In this document: positions 1-5,378 of the stretch, in pieces
How the letters are laid out: the number at the start of each line of letters is the position of its first letter
Numbering within the stretch: position 1 is the stretch's first letter
Assembly: GCA_903881535.1 (NCBI GenBank)
Contig: CAIRTT010000203.1
Location: 1-7,005, forward strand
Direction of reading: 5' to 3'
Length of the DNA stretch: 7,005 nt
Source of the DNA: an uncultured Armatimonadota bacterium
GTDB lineage: Bacteria; Armatimonadota; Armatimonadia; Armatimonadales; Armatimonadaceae
The notes under the pieces: generated by a model
Database searches by the model: none
Told to the model about the DNA's origin: nothing
What the model saw: only the letters and a program-made list of their open reading frames with translations
Made by a program: the position numbers and the translations under genes

Positions 1-108
1 ACGCAGATTATCGTAATCGAAGTCAGTACGGCTGCTAGATATTGTCACTACGTTGCGTGGCTGGGCGGTATCCGCTGGATCTCGGGAAACCGTGATTAGC
101 CCAACCAT
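1..108 (-). CDS. Possible N-terminal fragment of an unknown protein, cut by the left window edge
   Basis: A minus-strand frame is open from a stop at 160-162 to the window edge, with its only ATG at 106-108. The 36 visible residues begin MVGLITVSRDPADTAQ and end in DFDYDNLR. The composition (V, T, S, D, P, R) is protein-like, but no family is recognised. The codons between the stop and the ATG also read plausibly (for example TRRYKLS), so a non-ATG start or the end of a damaged longer gene is possible. No good Shine-Dalgarno precedes the ATG. A TACAAG hexamer at 115-120 (minus) sits where a -10 box would be for a leaderless transcript, but there is no matching -35. It lies downstream of the BON gene on the same strand. 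I see nothing convincing in the 109-284 spacer. This is a weak call that needs the neighbouring sequence. Confidence 0.3.
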   Translation of the reverse strand, partial: MVGLITVSRDPADTAQPRNVVTISSSRTDFDYDNLR

Positions 109-284
109 AGACAGCTTGTACCTGCGAGTCAGCTGGACATTCTGGTCGTTGATTACAGCTCATCACAATACGCAACTTCGCAAAGACTCAGCAGCAGCGG
201 CGATTTGAGTCTATGCGACGGTAGCGATGTGGCTATATTGCCGATTACCAACCTTTGCCGCTTGATGGCAACAGGGAATGGGAT

Positions 285-533
285 TTACTCGATGACCTGC
301 CATTGCTCAACGACTTCGCGAATACCGGTCTTTGCACGCAGGGCCTTCAAGAATGCCTCACGGATTTCACGATATTGGGTTTCGTATCCACGCAGCGTCC
401 GCACACGTCCATAAAGGTAGACGACACCATGCGTAACAGTCACACTGACCTGGCCGAAATCTAAACTGTGCCGCGCCATCACAGCCCGCACGTCACGGTT
501 CTGTTCCTTGGCAGCCTCTTTGCTATGAGCCAT
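285..533 (-). CDS. Small BON-domain protein
   Basis: An 82-residue protein made up almost entirely of one BON-like domain (roughly residues 12-80). The recognisable core is HGVVYLYGRVRTLRGYE (residues 35-51), the strand-turn-strand with conserved glycines typical of BON, followed by an amphipathic helix (REIREAFLKALRAKTG) and a closing strand (VVEQWQVI). BON domains are known from osmotic-shock, secretin and mechanosensitive-channel proteins and are thought to bind lipid or protein surfaces. This one has no signal peptide, lipobox or membrane segment, so it should be cytoplasmic. The start is secure: AGGAGG at 541-546 lies 7 bases before the ATG. It is divergent from the 175-residue gene to the right. 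Its partner and exact role cannot be told from the sequence. Confidence 0.85.
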   Translation of the reverse strand: MAHSKEAAKEQNRDVRAVMARHSLDFGQVSVTVTHGVVYLYGRVRTLRGYETQYREIREAFLKALRAKTGIREVVEQWQVIE

Positions 534-540
534 TGATAAA

Positions 541-546
541 CCTCCT
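541..546 (-). promoter_or_regulatory. Strong Shine-Dalgarno of the BON gene
   Basis: AGGAGG on the minus strand, 7 bases upstream of the ATG at 531-533. It is the best ribosome-binding site in the window and shows that this genome uses canonical Shine-Dalgarno initiation for some genes, in contrast to the genes at 691 and 3302. Confidence 0.8.
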
Positions 547-653
547 GATCGCCAGAAAGTCTATGGTCATGTACGCATGGGCCAGTGACGCCCTTGCGAT
601 ATGGGTAAACCTTACCACAAAAGGCATCTGCATCGAGGATGGGGAAGTTTGAT

Positions 654-682
654 TTGACGTGAATCTCTCAACTGGATGTAAC
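654..682 (+). promoter_or_regulatory. Putative sigma70-type promoter giving a near-leaderless mRNA for the gene at 691
   Basis: TTGACG (654-659, 5 of 6 to the -35 consensus), a 17-base spacer, then TGTAAC (677-682, 4 of 6 to the -10 consensus). Transcription would be expected to start near 689, within a base or two of the ATG at 691. That agrees with the absence of a convincing Shine-Dalgarno before this ATG. This is inferred from motif spacing only. Confidence 0.45.
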
Positions 683-690
683 ATTCAAAT

Positions 691-1218
691 ATGGGTATCG
701 ATACCAACCGGCTGGTGGAAATAGTAGATCAAATCTCGATTCTCACCACTGAGCTTACAGATTTGATGTCCGTACAGGAGTTACCATCGGCTGAGCAAAT
801 TAGGTTGAGTGAGGTCATCCAAACCCTTGACTCCATTCTTGATTCAGATGCACTGAGATCAGAGACAAACGTCGCGATGACGCTCGTTCCGATGTTTACA
901 TCGAGTGAACTGGTTTCGACGATCAACCTTGCTTCCTCGACGGAGGAGGCATTGCGCCATGTGATGTTGACAACGGACATCCCGCTCCACTGGAACACGA
1001 TTTATCAACGCGTATATGCAATAGCGCATGACAGCCTGCGGCCCCAGGATGAGCTTTCGCAAGCGGGGCACCCCGGCGTTTCACGCTGGCAATATCGCCT
1101 CAGTTGGCAGATGCAGCAGCTGCGCACAGAAGGGGTGGTTCGCTCAACGGGAGATGGCTACTGGATGCGAACCGATGCTGATGCTCCAAAGCTGCAGCCA
1201 GAGTTGTTTGATGAATAA
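691..1218 (+). CDS. Unknown 175-residue protein, possible C-terminal winged helix
   Basis: I do not recognise a named family. The first 50 residues are predicted helical with heptad-like hydrophobic spacing (VEIVDQISILTTELTDLM, then SEVIQTLDSIL), suggesting a coiled coil or helical hairpin that could dimerise. Residues about 95-161 resemble a winged-helix module of the kind found in Mrr-N-like and other DNA-binding regions: a helical stretch, then SRWQYRLSWQMQQLRTEGVV (recognition-helix-like), then a wing-like hairpin DGYWMR. There is no signal peptide or membrane segment. The ATG lies immediately after a candidate promoter and lacks a Shine-Dalgarno, so a leaderless mRNA is likely. The gene ends 3 bases from the stop of the convergent rtcB-family gene. 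A DNA-binding role is inference. Confidence 0.75.
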   Translation: MGIDTNRLVEIVDQISILTTELTDLMSVQELPSAEQIRLSEVIQTLDSILDSDALRSETNVAMTLVPMFTSSELVSTINLASSTEEALRHVMLTTDIPLHWNTIYQRVYAIAHDSLRPQDELSQAGHPGVSRWQYRLSWQMQQLRTEGVVRSTGDGYWMRTDADAPKLQPELFDE

Positions 1219-1221
1219 TGC

Positions 1222-2421
1222 TTAGTCCTTGTACGGGTCGATGACATCATCTCCTGCCATACAAACACCTAGCGGTCTTAGGGTATGAAGGATTCGGATT
1301 GTTCCTGCGTGACACGCAAGAACATCTGGGAGACGTTTGTAACAATGTGGCGATTCATCTGTACCCCCGCCGCGTAGCTCAACACCCTCATCGCCAATCC
1401 ACTTCCTTAGCATTTCCCAGGAGACTTGACCTCCACTACGCTGGCCTTTGTTCGGCCCCTTGTAAATCATTTTGCCAGCTGCTTGCGTACGACTCATCAC
1501 TCTGCCTGCACCATGGATCGTTGAATAGAGCGCATCACGTGATACATGGCTAGCTGTGCCCTCGAGGATGACCGAAATGTCTCCCATCGAGCCTCCGACA
1601 AACCCGCGTTGTCCTGGGAATGCCGGTGTTGCGCCTTTGCGCACCACCCATGCATCCGCGCCCATGACGTTTTCCTTCCACGCGAAGTTATGGTGGTTAT
1701 GAACCTCATCTAGAATTTTCGCGCCAAGTATCGATGCTACTTTTGCACAAACCCAGTTGCGTCCAGCATAAGCGTAGCGACCAGCGAGCTCCATTGCTGC
1801 AAGATAATGTTCACCATGCTCAGAATGTGCATCAAGAAGAGCTGGAGGAGCATCCATATTGCCATCTGGTTGCCCACCAGCGACACGAATATAGTGGCTG
1901 GCAATCGTATGCCCAAGGCCGCGCGAACCAAAATGAACCCCAATCCAAATCCTGTCAGCTTCATCTCTGAAAACATCTACATAGTGGTTACCTGATCCGA
2001 CAGTCCCTAGCTGACGCCGTGCCTTGTCCCGGAGGCCTGCAGATGCCAACACATCGATGTCAGTCCACGCGGCATCATCAAAGAGGGCATCGTCAACAAC
2101 GTCGGTTGTATTGACACGACCAATTCCAAAGCTGAGCGATTGATAGATGGTGTCCATAAGCCGTGGAAAATCTTTACGGATGTCATTCCATATCAGGTTT
2201 GTTAGAACCGCTTTGTTCCCGCATGCGATATCAAACCCTACACCCGCCGGGCTTATTTTGCCGCGGTATGCGATGACGCCACCGATTGGCATGTTGTAGC
2301 CACGGTGACCATCCCCGCAAAGGACCGCACCAACCACTGACTCGTCTTGTGCACATCGGGTAATCTGCCCAATCGTGTCACCATCATGTGTTCCAAAAAT
2401 TTTGATGTCCGTCATGACCAT
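1222..2421 (-). CDS. rtcB: RtcB-family RNA ligase (3'-phosphate/5'-OH RNA ligase)
   Basis: A 399-residue protein, close to the bacterial RtcB norm of about 400. RtcB joins RNA 2',3'-cyclic phosphate or 3'-phosphate ends to 5'-OH ends, using GTP and Mn2+ through a histidine-GMP intermediate, and acts in RNA repair or tRNA splicing. The catalytic landmarks are present: GFDIACG (Asp64, Cys67, metal ligands), GSGNHY (Asn145, His146), VHFGSRGLGH (His163), NHHNFAW (His244) and IHGAGR (His303, the guanylylated histidine). The C-terminus departs from the usual ending, which closes on a conserved lysine-glycine: here LRPLGVCMAG is followed by DDVIDPYKD. GAAGGA (2427-2432) lies 5 bases before the first ATG (2421) and 11 before a second in-frame ATG (2415), so 2421 is favoured. 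No RtcA or archease is adjacent. It is convergent with the unknown gene ending at 1218. Confidence 0.93.
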   Translation of the reverse strand: MVMTDIKIFGTHDGDTIGQITRCAQDESVVGAVLCGDGHRGYNMPIGGVIAYRGKISPAGVGFDIACGNKAVLTNLIWNDIRKDFPRLMDTIYQSLSFGIGRVNTTDVVDDALFDDAAWTDIDVLASAGLRDKARRQLGTVGSGNHYVDVFRDEADRIWIGVHFGSRGLGHTIASHYIRVAGGQPDGNMDAPPALLDAHSEHGEHYLAAMELAGRYAYAGRNWVCAKVASILGAKILDEVHNHHNFAWKENVMGADAWVVRKGATPAFPGQRGFVGGSMGDISVILEGTASHVSRDALYSTIHGAGRVMSRTQAAGKMIYKGPNKGQRSGGQVSWEMLRKWIGDEGVELRGGGTDESPHCYKRLPDVLACHAGTIRILHTLRPLGVCMAGDDVIDPYKD

Positions 2422-2463
2422 CTATTTCCTTCACAGCTCTCACAAGGGGCTGCACATCAAAAC

Positions 2464-2487
2464 GACTCAAGTGAGTCCTCTGCAGAG
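2464..2487. repeat. Two abutting palindromes in the rtcB leader
   Basis: GACTCA-AG-TGAGTC (2464-2477) is directly followed by the perfect 10-bp palindrome CTCTGCAGAG (2478-2487). They lie about 43-66 bases upstream of the rtcB start, between the AT-rich candidate -10 and the Shine-Dalgarno. As DNA they look like operator half-sites. As RNA the first could form a 5-bp GACTC/GAGTC stem with a four-base loop, followed on the minus strand by GTTTT. Their role is unknown. Confidence 0.5.
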
Positions 2488-2503
2488 CACATTAAAATTA
2501 CTC

Positions 2504-2536
2504 AATATATAGGCGCTTTGTACGTGTGCCAGGCAA
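2504..2536 (-). promoter_or_regulatory. Candidate rtcB promoter
   Basis: On the minus strand the AT-rich TATATATT (2504-2511) could be the -10 box. The best upstream hexamer is TTGCCT (2531-2536), but the spacing is 19-21 bases, so the -35 is doubtful. It would give a leader of roughly 75-80 bases containing the palindromes at 2464-2487. The position fits, because the msrA terminator isolates rtcB from msrA. Confidence 0.35.
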
Positions 2537-2600
2537 TTTCTAATCGTTCAAACCGGTATGGTTGATTAACTTAAGTGGGACTTTCCAGAGTCGTCCATCA

Positions 2601-2637
2601 AATAAAAAGACGCCACTCAGTGATCTGAACAGCGTCT
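2601..2637 (-). terminator. Intrinsic terminator of msrA
   Basis: On the minus strand AGACGC pairs with GCGTCT (2632-2637 with 2608-2613). The stem continues through three possible G-U pairs into TCAG/CTGA around the tetraloop ATCA, giving a 13-bp stem. It is followed by a T-rich tail reading TTTTTATT (2601-2607 region). It begins about 24 bases after the msrA stop, so msrA and rtcB are probably separate transcripts. Confidence 0.85.
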
Positions 2638-2660
2638 CAAAAAAACCTACACAAAAGGCT

Positions 2661-3221
2661 CTACTTCTTAAGCTTGTCCTTATACATTTTTCTGAACTTG
2701 GCTACCTTGGGAGCAATAATCAACGCACAGTAGCCACGGTTCAATGTGGCCTTTTGCTGATTGTTCGGATCTTCAAATTTCTTGAAGTAGTTCTGATGAT
2801 AGTCTTCAGCGGCGTAGTAGGTCTTGAACGGCTCAATCGTCGTCACGATTTTTCGCGGCCAAATCTTAGCCTTGTTGACTTCTTCAATAACAGCCTCAAC
2901 AACTTTTTTTTGCTCAGGAGTCCTGACAAAAACAGATGAGCGATACTGCGTACCGACATCGTTGCCTTGACGATTGAGCTGTGTCGGATCGTGTGTTGTC
3001 AGAAAGATACGAATCAGATCTGCAAGAGATACTTCCTTCGGATCAAAGGTCACCTGCACCACTTCGGCGTGGCCGGTAGAGCCTGAACAGACTTCTTCGT
3101 ACGATGGATTCACAACATGACCTCCGGAGTAACCGGAATCAACCTTGGAGACCCCACGGAGCTCTTCGAATACGGCTTCCACACACCAGAAGCAACCACC
3201 ACCCAGAGTAATCGTTTCCAT
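2661..3221 (-). CDS. msrA: Peptide methionine-S-sulfoxide reductase MsrA
   Basis: Reduces the S-epimer of methionine sulfoxide in proteins and free methionine, regenerated by thioredoxin; cytoplasmic repair of oxidised proteins. The protein is a single MsrA domain of 186 residues. It has the catalytic GGCFWC motif (Cys10), GYSGG, the STGHAE substrate region, HDPTQLNRQGNDVGTQYRS and YHQNYF. A distal cysteine in NRGYCALIIAPKVAKF is the likely resolving or recycling cysteine. No MsrB domain is fused. The start at 3221 is preferred over in-frame ATGs at 3224 and 3236: GGGAG on the minus strand lies 6 bases before 3221, and a perfect TATAAT at 3239-3244 would place the transcript start near 3232, downstream of the 3236 ATG. 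It is divergent from the MgtE-like gene and followed by a strong terminator, so it is probably monocistronic. Confidence 0.96.
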   Translation of the reverse strand: METITLGGGCFWCVEAVFEELRGVSKVDSGYSGGHVVNPSYEEVCSGSTGHAEVVQVTFDPKEVSLADLIRIFLTTHDPTQLNRQGNDVGTQYRSSVFVRTPEQKKVVEAVIEEVNKAKIWPRKIVTTIEPFKTYYAAEDYHQNYFKKFEDPNNQQKATLNRGYCALIIAPKVAKFRKMYKDKLKK

Positions 3222-3238
3222 CATATTCTCCCACATTG

Positions 3239-3244
3239 ATTATA
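3239..3244 (-). promoter_or_regulatory. -10 box of the msrA promoter
   Basis: A perfect TATAAT on the minus strand. Transcription would start near 3232, giving a leader of about 11 bases that contains the GGGAG ribosome-binding site. No good -35 hexamer stands 16-18 bases upstream, so an activator or an unusual sigma factor may be involved. Confidence 0.6.
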
Positions 3245-3289
3245 CTCGTCAGCGGCTTAGTTTTGTTCCTTCATCCAGAGCCACTCCTG

Positions 3290-3295
3290 TAGAAT
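3290..3295 (+). promoter_or_regulatory. -10 box for the leaderless MgtE-like gene
   Basis: TAGAAT (5 of 6 to consensus) ends 6 bases before the ATG at 3302, so the transcript should start at or next to the A of the start codon. No Shine-Dalgarno is present. The -35 is unclear: TTGTTC at 3263-3268 is 21 bases away. The box sits inside TCCTGTAGAATA (3285-3296), which recurs exactly at 4975-4986 upstream of the NIL-domain gene. Confidence 0.55.
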
Positions 3296-3301
3296 ACCGA
3301 C

Positions 3302-4570
3302 ATGGATGCTAAAGGGGCCTTTCTGGCAACGACACTCCTCGGTGCGAAGGTAATCGATACCAATGGAATTCACCATGGAGTTCTCTTCGACCTTGCCGCT
3401 TCATGGAGCGGGGGAGATGACCTGCCGATCGTGACGCACGGCGTCATCCAATTCCATGGCAAGACCAAGGTCTTCGCTTGGACGAATGTCAACCTTAGTC
3501 AGAGGGACATCAAAATTGCAGGCCCAGTGGAGGACGCTTTAAGTCAGCCCGGCCCTATGCTCCTCAAGCAACATGTTCTTGATCATCAGCTCGTAGATAC
3601 CCAAGACATGCGGGTGGTCCGTGTGTCTGATATCCGACTAGCATATGCACCGGATGGATCTCTCGTAGTCCTTGGCGTCGATCCTGGGCAATACGCTGTT
3701 ATCCGTCGTGTCCTACCCGGCGCATGGGCGGATGCCTTGGCGAAACGCTTTGGCTGGGATGAATCTCCATTTATCCCATGGTCAGATGTCGAGTCAACCG
3801 GCGGGGATGGTACATCTGTCATTCGGTTGCGCACCACGCGGGAGGGTCTTAGACACCTCCATCCTGCCGATATTGCCGACATTCTCGAACAGCTCCACCC
3901 GCAGGAGCGCAATGCGCTCATTAACAGCCTTCCCGTCGAAACGGCAGCCGATGCTGTTTCAGAAGCAGATGATGATGTTCAAAGAGAAATCATCGAGCAG
4001 CTTGCACCTGAAAAGGCTGCAGACATTCTGGAAGAAATGGAACCTGATGATGCAGCCGACATCGTGCAGGATCTGTCAGGCAGCAAGCGAAAAGAGCTGC
4101 TTGAAGAAATGGATGAAGACGAAGCCGAGGAACTGAAAGAGCTGCTGCACTACGATGAAAACAGTGCTGGTGGTCTGATGACGACTAGCTACGTCGCGAT
4201 GCCCGTTGAACTGACAGCACAGGGGGCCATCGATCGAATCCGAGAACTGAGCCCGGATGCTGAGACCATTTATTACATCTATGTTGTAGATGAAGATCAT
4301 CACCTCACTGGCGTCATTTCTCTCCGTGATCTCATTGTCTCAAACCCAACCACACCACTCTGGAACATTATGGTGGATGGTGAGAAGCTGGTGACGGTTC
4401 ATCCCGATGACGAACTGGAGCAAGTCGCTACGGTGCTGGAGCATTACGATTTACTTGCCGTTCCAGTAGTCGCATCGGATGGGGAACTCCTCGGCATCGT
4501 AACCGTCGATGACACACTTGAAGAGCTGTTACCACCATCCTGGCGGCGTAAACGTGGCATTCGCCGATGA
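3302..4570 (+). CDS. Soluble PRC-barrel / MgtE N-domain / CBS-pair protein
   Basis: A 422-residue protein with the cytosolic half of an MgtE magnesium channel but none of its membrane part. Residues about 5-72 and 88-165 look like two PRC-barrel-type beta domains (GAKVIDTNGIHHGVLFDL; VRVSDIRLAYAPDGSLVVLGVD). Residues about 180-285 are an MgtE intracellular N domain of repeated helical units (HPADIADILEQL, EKAADILEEMEPDDAADIVQDL), very acidic, followed by the MgtE signature ENSAGGLMT (286-294). Residues about 295-412 form a CBS pair (YVVDEDHHLTGVISLRDLI; VPVVASDGELLGIVTVDD). The protein ends soon after in a basic tail, PPSWRRKRGIRR. In MgtE these domains bind Mg2+ and gate the pore, and the CBS pair can bind adenine nucleotides. 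Here a stand-alone divalent-cation or nucleotide sensor is inferred. Relatives often sit beside a metal transporter; none is visible here. The ATG directly follows a -10 box. Confidence 0.9.
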   Translation: MDAKGAFLATTLLGAKVIDTNGIHHGVLFDLAASWSGGDDLPIVTHGVIQFHGKTKVFAWTNVNLSQRDIKIAGPVEDALSQPGPMLLKQHVLDHQLVDTQDMRVVRVSDIRLAYAPDGSLVVLGVDPGQYAVIRRVLPGAWADALAKRFGWDESPFIPWSDVESTGGDGTSVIRLRTTREGLRHLHPADIADILEQLHPQERNALINSLPVETAADAVSEADDDVQREIIEQLAPEKAADILEEMEPDDAADIVQDLSGSKRKELLEEMDEDEAEELKELLHYDENSAGGLMTTSYVAMPVELTAQGAIDRIRELSPDAETIYYIYVVDEDHHLTGVISLRDLIVSNPTTPLWNIMVDGEKLVTVHPDDELEQVATVLEHYDLLAVPVVASDGELLGIVTVDDTLEELLPPSWRRKRGIRR

Positions 4571-4929
4571 TGCTGACCATCACGTTCAACCTTACATTGG
4601 ATACCCTATATTCAGGAGACACTGGTCAGCAGTGGGGTTTACTTGGCAAGAAAGCATGTCAGCTGGTGTCAGTTACTGGCGAAGCCATAATGGTCGCAAC
4701 AACAATCGAGCGCCTCACCGATAGCGACTATCGTGGTGATGCAGTCGCCGGTAAAAGAGGTGAGCGATTTGTTTACTTCGGCCTCGAAAAGAATGGACAG
4801 TGGATTCGGCGCTGGAAGCTGCGACAGTATCAACTAGACAGTATTTTCAATGAATCAAGCGTCAGCGCTGTAGCTGTCCACGTTTTACTGGGCAAAGACG
4901 TTACGCCGACGGTATCCATACACCAATGA
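4567..4929 (+). CDS. Unknown 120-residue protein, faintly DUF5990-like, coupled to the MgtE-like gene
   Basis: The start overlaps the preceding stop as ATGA (4567-4570), a classic sign of translational coupling. A second ATG follows at once (4570). No Shine-Dalgarno is seen, so ribosomes probably arrive from the upstream gene. The protein is all-beta-looking: LTITFNLTLDTL at the N-terminus, AIMVATTIERLTDSDYRGDAVAGKRGERFVYFGLE (about 40-74), a basic strand WIRRWKLRQYQLDSI (79-93), and a final AVAVHVLLGKDVTPTVSI. The segment DYRGDAVAGKRGERFVYF recalls the DUF5990 pattern of an Asp-aromatic-Arg-Gly followed by Gly-Glu-Arg-Phe-hydrophobic-Tyr. That resemblance is from memory and unproven. No membrane segments. 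Its partner is probably the MgtE-N/CBS protein, given the operon. Confidence 0.75.
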   Translation: MMLTITFNLTLDTLYSGDTGQQWGLLGKKACQLVSVTGEAIMVATTIERLTDSDYRGDAVAGKRGERFVYFGLEKNGQWIRRWKLRQYQLDSIFNESSVSAVAVHVLLGKDVTPTVSIHQ

Positions 4930-4974
4930 TATGTGCTTTGACACACATTCAACAAAACCATGGATGAAGCTCCA

Positions 4975-4986
4975 TCCTGTAGAATA
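4975..4986 (+). promoter_or_regulatory. Promoter-like motif upstream of the NIL-domain gene
   Basis: TCCTGTAGAATA, identical over 12 bases to 3285-3296 in front of the MgtE-like gene, with CCA just before it in both places (one base of offset). TAGAAT (4980-4985) could be a -10 giving a leader of about 47 bases. No -35 at the normal distance. TTGACA at 4938-4943 is too far for this box and has no good -10 of its own. Confidence 0.35.
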
Positions 4987-5038
4987 AACATCAGATAAAC
5001 ACTCACGGTGTTCGCCGTAGTGCCAAGGAAGTAGTGGA

Positions 5039-5320
5039 ATGCAAGTAACGCTGGTATATCAAGCTGCGCTCAATGCAGTGGTGGCATCGTCCCCGTTTCT
5101 CTCAACGCTATCCAAGCAATTTGCTGTAGATTTCATTGTCCGTCAGGCAATGGTTACTACGGGCGGCGGGACTATGGAGTTAGCTCTCACTGGTGACCAG
5201 GATGAGATTAATAGGGCTATCGCGTTTTTGCAAACTACCGGTGCGACGCTAACAGGGCCGATCACGACGACTGACCATGCAATCAAACCTGCGCTGTCGA
5301 ATGTTTCCCGAGGGACGTAG
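5039..5320 (+). CDS. Stand-alone NIL-type (ferredoxin-fold) domain protein
   Basis: A 93-residue protein matching the layout of the NIL domain: a first strand VTLVYQ, then SPFLSTLSKQFAVDFIVRQAMVTTGGGTMELALTGDQDEINRAIAFLQTTGATL (about 18-71), with the helix-strand-turn-strand-helix order of the fold. NIL domains are found at the C-terminus of MetN-type methionine ABC ATPases, where they bind methionine and regulate transport, and also in ferredoxin-like proteins. Here the domain is alone, with no ATPase and no 4Fe-4S cysteines (the protein has no cysteine), so a small ligand-sensing or accessory role is inferred. The start is supported by AGGAAG (5026-5031), 7 bases before the ATG. The last 20 residues look disordered. 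A hairpin terminator follows. Confidence 0.8.
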   Translation: MQVTLVYQAALNAVVASSPFLSTLSKQFAVDFIVRQAMVTTGGGTMELALTGDQDEINRAIAFLQTTGATLTGPITTTDHAIKPALSNVSRGT

Positions 5321-5339
5321 ACGTCGCTGACTTAGCAAG

Positions 5340-5378
5340 AAATCCGGGAGTCACATGGTTTGATTCCCGGATTTTTAT
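5340..5378 (+). terminator. Intrinsic terminator between convergent genes
   Basis: AAATCCGGGA (5340-5349) pairs perfectly with TCCCGGATTT (5365-5374), a 10-bp stem, with a T-rich tail to about 5379. It lies 19 bases after the stop of the NIL-domain gene. It abuts the stop of the converging minus gene (5375-5377), so it may act both ways, but the minus-strand tail (TTTCTT) is poorer. Confidence 0.85.

Noticed and set aside
255..275. Possible hairpin terminator after the BON gene (TTGCC/GGCAA, minus strand)
   Set aside because: The stem is only about 5 bp and no T-run follows.
604..616. Small inverted repeat GGTAA-ACC-TTACC in the divergent spacer
   Set aside because: The arms are only 5 bp, a size expected by chance, and there is no second copy. 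It could be an operator but cannot be supported.
2519..2540. Possible sigma54 promoter upstream of rtcB (TGGCAC on the minus strand)
   Set aside because: A GG and a downstream GC exist, but they are 12 bases apart instead of the required 10, and there is no TTGC-like -12 element.
2562..2939. Plus-strand 125-residue open frame opposite msrA
   Set aside because: It lies over the secure msrA gene and its terminator. The msrA reading has full catalytic motifs, and this frame shows only low-complexity hydrophobic sequence.
3222..3236. Upstream msrA start at 3236, adding five residues
   Set aside because: It lies upstream of the transcript start expected from TATAAT at 3239-3244 and has no ribosome site. 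The ATG at 3221 has GGGAG at good spacing and matches usual MsrA N-termini.
3672..4136. Plus-strand 154-residue open frame inside the MgtE-like gene
   Set aside because: It is a shifted reading of the acidic helical repeat region, whose codons produce long open shadows. No domain is recognisable.
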